Shown here piece after piece: positions 21,020 through 31,136 of a DNA stretch of 64,000 nucleotides; the first letter of the stretch is position 1, and each line of letters opens with the position of its first letter. The translations under genes and the position numbers were made by a program. This stretch comes from Leptobrachium leishanense. Taxonomy: Eukaryota; Chordata; Amphibia; Anura; Megophryidae. Location: positions 165,465,073 through 165,529,072 of the forward strand of contig CM019067.1 in NCBI GenBank assembly GCA_009667805.1, in the 5' to 3' direction. Below the pieces are notes generated by a model. That model had not been told where the DNA came from. It searched no databases and saw nothing but the letters and a program-made list of their open reading frames with translations.

Positions 21020-22255
21020 CCACTTCAATGCTAAGGACGCGCTCAGCGCGTCCTCAGCATTGCCGCTGGTATGCGGAGGACGCACTGAGCGCGTCCTCGC
21101 ATTGGGGTCAGCGTTCGGCCGGGTTCCGGCCGATCGCTGGCCCCTCCGGTGCGGGCTGACATCCTGGATGTCAGCCCGGCATCCGGAGCAGTGGCCGCCA
21201 TTATTATGTGTCATCGCGCCCCCGCGATGACACATAATTCAGGCGCCCCCCCGCATGTGCGGAGGAGGCGCCTGAAAGGGAGGGGGGGAGGTCCTTCGGA
21301 CCTCTCTCCCTCCGATCGGCGGCTCACAGGGGCTTAACCCTGGCATCATTTGGAAGGGCACAGCCTGCCCTTCCAAATGATGCCTGGCATTAACCCCATG
21401 GGAGCTGGATCGCAAATCGGCGCTGAAAAGCGCCGATTTGCGATCCTTCCCGGGAGCTGGCCGACATCTTGGATGTCGGCCAAGCTTCCGGGAACTCCCC
21501 CAGAGGACTGGCGTCATCGTGCGTAGCACGATGACGCCAGTCCTAGCATTAACCCCTAACTGCCACGAACTGTGGAGATAGGGAGTTCCAATGAACTCCC
21601 TATCTCCCGATCCGTGGCAGTTAGGGGTTAAATTTTGATATCGTTGGATCGGCCAGAGCATGGCCGTTCCAACGATACCAAACATGAAAGTAAAAAAAAT
21701 TGTAAAAAAAAAAAAAAAAAAAATAAAAAGAAAAAAAAATTAAAAAAAAAAATTTAAAAAAAAAAAATAAACACTTTTTTTTTTTTTTTTTTGTTTTGTT
21801 AATGCAGCAATATTGTTCCCATTTCAATTATAATGTGAACAATGATGCTGCATTAACGATTTTTGTATGCGGTGCGTTTGTTAAAAATGGTGTCATTTTC
21901 CCCCAAAAAAAATGTAACGAGACCCCATCTCTAATTTTTTTAACAAGCGCACCCCATACAAAATATAACCGCAATTGCTCGCATGTTAAAATGTGGAAAA
22001 AAACACTTTACACGCTGTAAATTATTGAAAATACATATTTTATTGCATTTTTTGTTATAATATACAAACATGACATAACGTATACATATAATAATGACAT
22101 ATTATGAATCTACCGAGTCTGACGGAAAGAACGATATATAATATGTCGATGTCATATACTAAAATAAGCCTTAAAAACACGTTTAAACATGATGCGCAAA
22201 ACAGGTAAAAAATGACCTCAGCACAGGGGCGGGAAAAGCCTCAGCAGCGAAAGGG
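21020..22255. mobile_element. piggyBac-like non-autonomous element, copy 2
   Basis: TTAA flanks it at 21016-21019 and 22256-22259. It is nearly collinear with copy 1 (1160-2399): the same run of hairpins, A/T tract and AT-rich right half. The hairpin around 21415-21455 is perfect here, where copy 1 has one mismatch. Confidence 0.87.
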
Positions 22256-23054
22256 TTAAAGTATCCTAAAAAATCTATAAATAAAGAGACTTTTTGCTGC
22301 AGAATTTTATAATGAACGGTTTATTAGATATTGAATTAAAACGGGAATATTTTTAACATTGAAGTCTATGGGATTCTCCTGAATAAATTTGCCGAATTAA
22401 ACCACCGAATGGCAGGACATTAGGGGAACCTTTCACTGCTGGTTTGTGTTCTCTGAATAGCCGAAGCAGTGCTTTATCACAGGGTTTTCACTGCCCTCGA
22501 ACAGGCACCGAACAGGCACCGTATGTTCAGGCAATTCGCCAGGATTTGGTGAATTGCCTGCTCTCTGGATAGCCGAATGGTCAGGAAAGGTAACCGAACG
22601 CTGATTTTCAGCATTCGGTTACCTTTCTCAAGCAATTCGGATCTCTTTGGATAACCCTGATAGTCTTTAGGGAGGTGGGCACGGCCCGGATTGAGTGCGG
22701 CAGCAAATCACAAACTGTCAGACTAACATGAAGCTTGCCAATTTACGGTCAATGTATGGAATTCCTTTGTACTAACAATGGGAGGTATTAACCCACGTGG
22801 GGTGGAATAAAGTGTCATCGGGAGGTGGGCTAATTGGGATGTACCTAATTATGTATTTGGGGTATAAAACCCCTTGTCAGGGGGGAGACGGGGCTCACTC
22901 TTTGCGATTCAATCCTGTGTGAGCATTTGTGTGACGACACAATAAAGTTTGCCTTTCCTGAAGAGACTCGTGTTCAGACAATCCTTGCTTGTGTCCGGTC
23001 CGGCGCCGTCCTGAAGTGAACCTAGTGATTCCGGTTACAGCCCGAGCCCTAAAC

Positions 23055-23304
23055 GCTGGCCGCACATTGCAGGTGGCCGCGTGTTCTCCCTCCTATGACG
23101 AGCGGCAGCTGGAATGAAGTGCGGCCGCTCGCCTGGGATCCAACAGCCATCCGCGATCTCGCGAGATTGTGGAGTTCACGTGAACTCCGCGATCTCGCGA
23201 GATCACGGTTGACTGTTGGATCCCAGGCGAGCGGCCGCACTTCCTACCAGCTGCTGCTCGTCGTAGGAGGGAGAACACGCGGCCGCCCGCAATGTGCGGC
23301 CAGC
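23055..23304. repeat. GC-rich palindrome of about 250 bp
   Basis: The arms start gctggccgcacattgc (23055) and end gcaatgtgcggccagc (23304). They meet at ggagttcacgtgaactcc (23171-23188), with nested ctcgcgagat repeats. The provirus inserted just left of it. A comparable palindrome precedes the same minisatellite at 47855-48088, so both are probably parts of one hAT-like family. Confidence 0.75.
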
Positions 23305-23329
23305 TAAAACTTTTTGGGCATGGCGAAGG

Positions 23330-23850
23330 AGAGGTGAGCTGGGGCAAATACATCCATATGAGCTGGGCTGGGGCAAATATATCCATATGAACTGGGGCAA
23401 ACCTATCCATATGAGCTGGCCTGGGGCAAACATATCCATATGAGCTGGGGCAAACCTATCCATATGAGCTGGGGCAAACCTATCCATCTGAGCTGGCCGG
23501 GGCAAACATATCCATCTGAGCTGGCCTGGGGCAAACATATCCATATTAGCTGGGGGAAAACATATCCATCTGAGCTGGCCTGGGGCAAACATATCCATAT
23601 GAGCTGGCCTGGGGCAAACATATCCATATGAGCTGGCCTGGGGCAAACATATCCATATGAGCTGGCCTGTGACAAACATATCCATATGAGCTGGGGCAAA
23701 TATATCCATATGAGCTGGCCTGGGGCAAATATATCTATGTGTGAGCTGGGGCAATATACATCCATGTGTGAGCTGGGGCAAATATATCCATGTGTGAGCT
23801 GGGGCAATATACATCCATGTGTGAGCTGGGGCAAATATATCCATATAACC
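23330..23850. repeat. Minisatellite, gagctgg(cct)ggggcaaa-tatccatat unit
   Basis: About 19 tandem units of roughly 22-29 bp vary by presence of ggcct and by catat/catgtg ends. The unit is close to that of the array at 48095-48680. It gives false open frames on both strands. Confidence 0.9.
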
Positions 23851-23854
23851 AGTG

Positions 23855-24195
23855 CTGTGCATATTATTCTGGGGGCTTAGTGCTGTGTATATTATTCTGG
23901 GGGTCCAGTGCTGTGTATATTATTCTGAGGGCTCAGTGCTGTGTTTATTATTTTGGGGGTCCAGCGCTGTGTATATTATTCTGGGGTCCAGTGCTGTGTA
24001 TATTATTCTGTGGGCTCAGTGCTGTGTATATTATTTTGGGGGTCCAGTGCTGTGTATATTATTCTGGGGTCCAGTGCTGTGTATATTATTCTGGGGCTCA
24101 GTGCTGTGTATATTATTATGGGGGTCCAGTGCCTGTGTATATAATTCTGGTGGGTCTGTGCCTGTGTATATAACTCTGGGGGGTCTGTGCCTGGA
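23855..24195. repeat. Second minisatellite, cagtgctgtgtatattattctggggg unit
   Basis: About a dozen units of 26-28 bp directly follow the first array with an unrelated unit, ending in a short (AT)n run near 24200-24215. Confidence 0.9.
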
Positions 24196-24254
24196 TGGAT
24201 ATATATATATATATATAAAACGTGTTAGTCCAGTTGCCAAAATCACAAGTATAC

Positions 24255-24400
24255 CTGTACGTAGTGATACCTTTCACTGATCAGTATAGTTTCCAGACCT
24301 GAAGAGGAGAGGTTACACTCTTGAAAGCTTGTCTTTTAAATGTAATGTTAACCCAATAAAAATGGTATCACCGCAAACTGCTATACTCGTGATATATATT
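24255..24400 (+). repeat. Retroposon-like tail, unclassified
   Basis: The stretch from gatacctttcactgatcag through cctgaagaggagaggttac to cccaataaaaatggtatcac has the look of a dispersed amphibian retroposon 3' end, but I cannot assign a family. From 24400 to 25013 I see only AT-rich non-coding sequence. Confidence 0.35.
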
Positions 24401-25013
24401 TTCTTCAGGTAATAGGGGTTGTGGAATTCGTGGGTGAGTTCCCTCCCTTTTTTTTCCAGGACTTGACACCTGATTCTAACTTTACTATATCAAAATATGT
24501 AGCCAAAGCTACTAATGTGAATTATCCCTATTTCCCCAAGTCAGCAGGGAAGACAAATAAAATAACAAACTTCTTTGACACATAAAAAAATACAACACAT
24601 CACAACAACAACCAAAACTGTATAAGTTATCATATCCTAAAACCAATATAACTCAAAATAATACATAACTTGCCTACCGTGTTCTATAAATTGTAATTGT
24701 AACCATGTATGTCCTAATTCCTAACACAGCAGGCCTGAAGACATGCCAGAGAATGGTTCTAATATTACTATTCAGCAACTATGGTTCTAATGGGTCTAAT
24801 TTTACTATTCAGCAACCAGGAGGGCAGCACTCTTCCTTTAAGCATAACGAGCAGGTGGTTCCAAGACAACTGAACACATTATACTAAGGTGATGAGATAC
24901 ATTGCCTTTGTGACAGACTTAAGCAAGATTCGGCCATATTTTGTGAATTCAATTCTCATAGTTTATTATCTGATTGAGGTTGTGGAAAATCTGTAAAAAT
25001 CTAAAAATGTAGT

Positions 25014-26054
25014 GTAGCGCTCACTCCCGGAGGAGCCGCTGAAAATGAACCACAGGTCAGTCTCCCCGCACTAGGGAATAAATATACTCCAGCACCGTTG
25101 TGGATTTTATAAATTATATAGTTTACTAAAGTAAAAGGCATATAATGAGACACGGTGTTCGTAGATATATTTACAGTATTACGGTAAACGCGCAGCGGAA
25201 AATGAAATACGAGGCTTCGTATTTCGGGAAAATGCGCAGCCGAACAGAAAAAAATACAATGCTTCGTAATTTCGAGAAACGCGTAGCGGAAAGATAAAAT
25301 AATATGCGAATCTTTACCCCTTTTTGGGATATTAGGGAGTGAGTCCCGCACAGGTTAAGTCCCGGACTGTAAGTGTATGTGTGTGTTATGGTACCCGGGT
25401 ACTATTCAACTGGCCAGTGAATCTCTTAAACAATGTCTTCGACTAGTCAAGTTGGGGTCCTGTGGGTTTTAGAAATAAACAGCAGCGTGCTTTCTTGACT
25501 TTAATAAACCGGCCTTGGAGGCCTCTCACCCATCTGATCGATCACCAAGGTTCCTCTGACCCAGGACGTCCCTCCGCTCGGTGCCTTGCTGGGATACTGG
25601 CTACTGGATCCGTTGTCTGGCTCTCTTTCAGCTTCAACAGTGACTGGTCCAGCTACCGCCTGCTCTCCCATCCAATGGACCTGCGGTACTCCTAACTCCA
25701 GGGTCCTCCGCTTCCTTGACAGCAGCTTGGGTAATGCCTGTGGATCACTGGGTCTCCTTCTTGCAAGGCTGGATAACCCTACTTGGAATCCTGATAGGCC
25801 GCACTTGCGCTCCGGCCTAGTCACGGTTCCGCTCTGCAGCACTGTGTCCTCTCTCTTTCACTCCCTGGCGCGCTCTGCCAGCTATCTCCACGAGGCTCAG
25901 GATGTACCTCGGCGTGTCCCACCCACTTCCTGTGTCCGTTCCCAGAGCATGCCGGGAAATGTAGTCCCAATGTTCAGTGTCTCTTATCGCGATTGTCTCC
26001 CTCCGGTGGCCAAAAATAGGTACTGCCACAGTAAGGTTTTAAACACAGCGCTAC
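25014..26054 (+). mobile_element. GTAGCGCT-ended repeat, copy 1
   Basis: It begins GTAGCGCTCACTCCCGGAGG and ends AGCGCTAC. A second copy lies in opposite orientation at 35557-36484; shared blocks include the start, the ggtaccgggta/ctggccagt region and the ccggtggccaaaaata region near the right end. It is non-coding. The target duplication is unclear for this copy. Class unknown. Confidence 0.65.
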
Positions 26055-26071
26055 AGTAGAAAAATCTTTAA

Positions 26072-27289
26072 CCCTTTCGCTGCTGAGGCATTTCCCGCCT
26101 CTGTGCTGAGGTCATTTTTACCGGTTTTGCTCATCATGTTTAAACGTGTTTTGAAGCCTTATTTTAGTATATGACCCAGACATATTATATATCGTTCTTT
26201 CTGTCAGACTCGGCAGATTCATAATATGTCATTATTATATGTATACGTCATGACCTGTCCGTATATTATAACAAAAAATGCAATAAAATATGAATTTTCA
26301 ATAATTTACAACTGTAAAGTGTTTTTTTTCACATTTTAACATGCGAGCAATTGCGGTTATATTTTGTATGGGGTGCACTTGTTATAAAAATTAGAGATGG
26401 GGTCTCGTTACATTTTTCTTTGGGGAAAATTATGCGATTTTTAACAAACGCACCGCATACAAAAATCGTTAGTGCAGCATCATTGTTCACATTATAATTG
26501 AAATGGGAACAATATTGCTGCATTAACGAACCAAAAAAAATAAAAAAAAACTTGTTTATTTTTTTTTTATAATTTTTTTTTAAATATTTTTTTATTTTTA
26601 TTTTTTTTAAAAAACTTTTTTCATAGTCATGTTTGGTATTGTTGGAACGGCCATGCTCTGGCCAATCCAACAATATCAAACATTAACCCCTAACTGCCAC
26701 AGATCGGGAGATAGGGGGTTCATTGGAACCCCCTATCTCCACCATTGGTGGCAGTTAGGGGTTAACTCCAGGACTGGCGTCATCGTGCTATGCACGATGA
26801 CGCCAGTCCTCAGGGGGCATTCCCGGAAGTTTGGCCGACATCCAAGATGTCGGCCAGCTCCGGGAAAGGATCACGAACCGGCGCTTTTCGGCGCCGATTC
26901 ATGATCCGGCCCCCATGGGGTTAATTACAGGTACCGTTAGGAAGGGCAGGCTGTGCCCTTCCAAACAGTGCCTGGGTTAACCCCCTGCACCCCGGCGATC
27001 GGGAGGGAGAAGGGTCCAAAGGACATCCCCCTCCCTTTCAGGCGCCTCCTCCGCACATGCGGGGGGGGCGCCTGAATTCGATGTCATCGCGCCGCCACGT
27101 CTAATTGTGCTGGCGGCAGTTCCAAGTGCTGGGCTGACATCGAGGATGTCAGCCCGCACCGGGGGGCACAGCGATCGTCCGGAACCCGGCCGATCGCTGG
27201 CCCCAAAGGGAGGACGCGCTCAGCGCGTCCTCCGCAAGCAACGCTACCTATGGGTGGACGCGCTCAGCGCGTCCTCCGCAGCGAAGGGG
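26072..27289. mobile_element. piggyBac-like non-autonomous element, copy 3 (inverted)
   Basis: TTAA flanks it at 26068-26071 and 27290-27293. It lies in the opposite orientation to copies 1 and 2. The ends are CCCTTTCGCTGCTGAGG and CCCCTTCGCTGCGGAGG. The hairpin run is now on the right (26640-27285), with paired base changes relative to copies 1 and 2. Confidence 0.87.
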
Positions 27290-27293
27290 TTAA

Positions 27294-28000
27294 AAACCTT
27301 GAAAAGTTGAAGGGCCATATTACAAACATCACGCTAAAATGAAGACGCAGAGTCCATAGGACTCCATTGAGGCTTTCGCTGCCAGTCACGTGACCTGCAG
27401 TATCTTGCCTCGCCTTAATCAAGATGTTGGCGCTGAATAGCAATTCAACCCCTAAGGGGTTAAAGGCAGGCACCACTTGGATGGGCAGGCTGTGCCCTTC
27501 CAAGTGGTGCATGCCTTTCATCTGTGGCCCTTATGGATGGGGAGAGAGGTCCAAAGGACTCCACCCCACCCACTCCCCTTCAGGCAATTTCCATGCTCTG
27601 GCGGGGTGGGGTGTCTGGAATAGATGTTATCGCGCCCAGCGTGATGATGCTATTCATACCGGCTGGGGTCCCGGAGGCTGGGCTGACATCAAAGATGTCA
27701 GCCTGCACCAGGAAGCTGCAGCGATCATCCGAAATACCAGACGATCACTGGCTGCTATGATAGGACGCGCTCAGCGCGTCCATAGCACAGGAGAGCCACT
27801 TGTCCCGACGTAACTGAGCAGCCAAGTTTTTAAATTCTGTGAGTTTTGAGATGGTGTGGTTTGTATAATGGAATGCTCTCCCCTAATCTTAAAGTCATCG
27901 AATTGATCATAAATAAGCACAGAATATCTATTAAACAATATCTGCTACGTACTTTTAGTAATTGTCATGTTGCTACAATTCTCTGCAAATCTCTCCTACG
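27294..28000. other. Old TTAA-element fragment and quiet sequence
   Basis: At 27448-27800 there is a decayed relative of the piggyBac-like family: the cacttggatgggcaggctgtgcccttccaagtg hairpin, the gctgacatc-gatgtcagc hairpin and the gacgcgctcagcgcgtc hairpin are all present. No terminal pair could be fixed. The rest holds no gene. Confidence 0.5.
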
Positions 28001-28205
28001 CGATATCAATGAAACAACTTGAGTATAAAACTTTAAATGCAGACAGACTTAAGATCCATCTCTTTTCTGAAACCTTTAAATAAATACCCATGAAGTTTTT
28101 TTTTATTAAATTTAATTTGAAACAACTTTGTCTCTTCTGAAATAAAAATGTAAATTGCTTTGAGTAAGGACCAGAGAAAAGCTTTATAGAAATGATTATT
28201 ATTAT
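28000..28205 (+). repeat. L2/CR1-type LINE 3' tail
   Basis: It includes ttaagatccatctcttttctgaaacc, then a tail-like gagtaaggaccagagaaaagctttatagaaatgat ending in (ATT)n, the usual form of L2-type 3' ends. From 28205 to 28913 nothing is recognised. Confidence 0.55.
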
Positions 28206-28913
28206 TAGTACTATTACTACGTATTTAGTCAGGCATTTCTAAGTGCTCTGGTTCTTCCAAGGAATTGATTTCTTTGAAGGGTATATTTGCATTTTCTTCT
28301 TTCTCTAGTGGTCAGAACCCACGTCCTTTCAATCAAACCCATTTCCTACCTATATCCCAGTCATAAATTCATACAAGTCTTTCTAATAGTAAATTGCTTA
28401 ACAACATTTCTGCAACTGAAATTCAAATAATACCACATATAGCAATATTATTACTAACCATAAGAACAGTTCTGAATTTCTATTTATTCTCCAGTATACA
28501 TAATATATTTTCAAATGCTTTTTATAATTCATCTATATTGATTATAATCAGTGATAATCATTCAGATTTCCAATTTCATAATCTCATAATTTAATTTATC
28601 TACCCATTAAAGATTTGAGATAGAGGTTAATGTCTCACCAGTTTTTCTCATAAATCAATCTGTAGACACTGATTCTGGTATATGGCATCCCGTTAACCTT
28701 TTGTAATACCCTGGGATTCAGTGACAAGGTGAAGATGCTGACCTGACCCATTAAATAATTGGTCCTTTGTCTCATCTCTGTAACTAAATCTGCAACCAAA
28801 TCTCCAGGGTGCTTTTTAAGGTCCACCATCGGCATCAACTCCTCTACCTTTTTCTTTCTTACCAATAACAACTCTCCCATGTATTTGTTTCCAGGGCACG
28901 TCATTAAACATTT

Positions 28914-29920
28914 ATAGGTTTATTCAAAGAGCACCGAAATTCGCTGTATCATTCCCCACACTTTGGGAAGTTAAATTCGCAGACCCTGTGGTGAATTCAG
29001 CATTCATTGCAGGATCCCTGAAGTGCAGGGAAAAGCCGCCGAACGCACCTGAATAACAGCCAAATCGAATGGAGAACCCGCTGCAAAACCACCGAAAAGC
29101 ATCAGATTGATATAAGCCGCTGAGAAAAAAGCCGAACGCACCCAATGTTACACCGCAAAACCGCCAAATGCATCCGAAAAAAGCCGTCAATCCTTCGGAT
29201 ACAGCACAGACCAATGTACCGGCTGGGTGGAGTAGAGGTAATGTCACTGCTCTGCATGGAGAGAGCCTGTGGAGTCATGGGTTCAATCCCAGCGAGCAAC
29301 CTCTCCAGTAAGTGTCCTTGGCAAGACACCCAACGGTACATACTCGCCACCTAGGACATACCTGAAAACGAGAGAAATCTCAATGTATCCTTCCTGGTAA
29401 AATCCTTTCTCAAAGAAAAAAAATAAATAAATCGCCGGAAAATTGCCTGAAAACAACATATAAGGTCCTATGAATAATAATAAAAAGGTCTGTTCCTGAA
29501 ACAAAAAGCTACCGGTATTTTAAGAAAAAAAAAATCAGGAAAAGAATTTGCATGAAAAATGCCAAAAAAAAAACAATAAATGAAGAGACATTTTGTTGCA
29601 AATCAAAAGAATAAAATGTTTAATAAATATTTAATAAAAACAGGGAATATTTTTTACATTAAAACCTATGGTATTTGCCTAATTAAACCTGCTGAATGAA
29701 ACCACCAAAAATCAGGGCATTTCACTGATATTTCGGTGCTGTTTGGTGTTCTCTGAAAAGACTACCCATTGCTTCTCTATGGGGAGTTCACTGCCGTTGA
29801 ATAGCACCCTATTTCGCTGACAATTTCTGAATAGCCGAATGGTCGTGAAATTGCATTGTATGGGGAAGTTCACTGTTTGGTGCAATTTCGGAGCTAATTC
29901 GGCTCTTTTTGTATAACCCC
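28914..29920. mobile_element. Harbinger-like MITE with a nested SINE
   Basis: The left end tttattcaaagagcaccgaa and the right end ggctctttttgtataacccc form an imperfect inverted repeat like that of the element at 19866-22659, and the internal sequence is shared with it. The right end abuts the TTAA of piggyBac-like copy 4. It is non-coding apart from the nested tRNA-derived SINE. Confidence 0.65.
29212..29431 (+). mobile_element. tRNA-derived SINE
   Basis: It has RNA polymerase III promoter boxes: an A-box-like TGGAGTAGAGG at 29228-29238 and a B box GGTTCAATCCC at 29280-29290, spaced as in a tRNA. A non-tRNA body follows and a tail tgtatccttcctggtaaaat...tttctcaaa then A-rich. A matching tail fragment is at 40722-40770, which supports a dispersed family. 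Confidence 0.7.
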
Positions 29921-29924
29921 TTAA

Positions 29925-31132
29925 CCCTTTCCATGCGGCGGACACGCTCAGCGCGTCCTGCTGCATGGCCACTTCGCTGCGGAGGATGCACTGAGCGCGT
30001 CCTCCCTTTGCAGCGGCGATTGGCCGGGAATCCGGCCCCACGGTGCGGTTTGACATCCTCGATGTCAGCCCAGCCTCTGGGACCCCAGCGGGCACGATAG
30101 ACATCATCGCGCCTGCGCAATGACGTCTATTTCAGGCACCCCCCTGCCATTGCGGGGAAGGTGCCTGAAGGGGTTTTGCGGTTGAATGTTGGGTGCGTTC
30201 GGCTTTTTTTTCAGCGGCTTATATCAATCTGATGTTTTTCGGACCTCTCCCCATCCGTGCGGGCCAGTGAGTAAAGGCAGGCACTGCTTGGAAGGGCAAA
30301 GCCTGCCCTTCCAAGCGGCGGCTGTCTTTAACCCCTAGGGGGCTGGATCGCGATATGGCGCTAACATGCACCATATCGCGGTCCCCTCCCGGAGCTGGCC
30401 GGCATCTTGGATGTCGGCCAAGCTTCCGGGATATCCCCCTAACAACTGGCATCATCGCGCATAGCGCGATGGCGCCAGTTCCGCAATTAACCCCTTGCTC
30501 CAATGAACCCCCTATCTCCTGATCCGTGACAGCTAGGGGTTAATGTTTGATATCCTTGGAACGGCCAGAGCACCATGTACAGTGTAAAAAAAAATAATTA
30601 AAAATAAAATTAAAAAAATAAAAAATAAAAATTTTAAAAAATTTTTTTACATTTTTTTTCTTTTTGTTTTGTTTTATTAATGCAGCAATATTGTTCCCAT
30701 TTCAATTATAATGTGAACAATGATGCTGCACTAATGATTTTTTCCTAGGTTGGGCGATGGCTAAAAGACACGTAATTTTCCCCAAAAAAGGAACGATTCC
30801 CCGTTTCTAATTTTTTTAACAAGCATAACCCATAGAAAATATAACCGCAAACGCTCACATGTTAAAATGTGAAAAAAAAACCACTTTACACATTGTAAAT
30901 TATTGAAAATTCTAATTTTATTGCATTTTATGTTATAATATACAGACAGGACATAACGTATACATATATTAATGATATTTTATTAATCTGCCACGTCTCC
31001 CGGAAAGAACGATATATAATATGTCTGGTTAATATAATAAAATGTGACTTAAAATCGCATTTAAACATGATGAGTGAAAACGGTTAAAATGACCTCAGCA
31101 CAGAGGTGTGAAAAGGCTCAGCAGCGAAAGGG
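29925..31132. mobile_element. piggyBac-like non-autonomous element, copy 4
   Basis: TTAA flanks it at 29921-29924 and 31133-31136. It is more diverged than copies 1-3 but keeps the hairpin order, the A/T tract and the tgcagcaatattgttcccat block. It carries a foreign patch of about 69 bp at 30173-30241 that matches the inverse of 29095-29163. Confidence 0.85.
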
Positions 31133-31136
31133 TTAA

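Larger units (their letters stand above)
19866..22659. mobile_element. Harbinger-like element in the 3' LTR, itself carrying insertions
   Basis: It is flanked by ATA on both sides (19863-19865, 22660-22662). The empty site is preserved in the 5' LTR. Ends are CAGGGTTATCCAAAGAGATT on the left and the near reverse complement (gatctctttggataaccctg) on the right. A 3-bp TWA-type target and CAGGGTTAT-like ends suit PIF/Harbinger MITEs. Excluding a hAT-like insert (20132-20627) and a piggyBac-like insert (21020-22255), about 1 kb of non-coding core remains. The core resembles the MITE at 28914-29920 (for example the gccgaattaaaccaccgaat region). Confidence 0.85.
6487..23039 (+). mobile_element. Class I endogenous retrovirus with an OGFR-like domain in pol
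   Basis: This is a complete provirus: 5' LTR, leader, gag, pro-pol, env, polypurine tract and 3' LTR. A 4-bp duplication GCCC flanks it at 6483-6486 and 23040-23043, and each LTR runs TG...CA. Gag, protease, RT, RNase H and integrase are of the gammaretrovirus/epsilonretrovirus type. Two later transposon blocks lie inside it (10936-14333 in RT; 19866-22659 in the 3' LTR). By eye the LTRs differ at about ten of 677 positions, so integration is recent on a genomic scale. Gag and pol carry a few lesions; env is open. It is described here only as an old genomic copy. Confidence 0.95.
19566..23039 (+). repeat. 3' LTR, interrupted by a 2.8-kb nested insertion
   Basis: The LTR begins TGAAGTGG and ends GGTTACA like the 5' copy. 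After removing 19866-22659 and one ATA, its length is 677 bp, exactly that of the 5' LTR. Its TATAAAA is at 22863 and AATAAA at 22941, both downstream of the insertion. Differences from the 5' LTR are scattered single bases, about ten by eye. Confidence 0.93.

Noticed and set aside
23203..23862. 219-codon minus-strand frame with repeated Cys/Pro/Met units
   Set aside because: It is the minisatellite read on the other strand.
25586..26059. 157-codon plus-strand frame
   Set aside because: Lies within a GTAGCGCT-ended non-coding repeat and is not preserved in the second copy.
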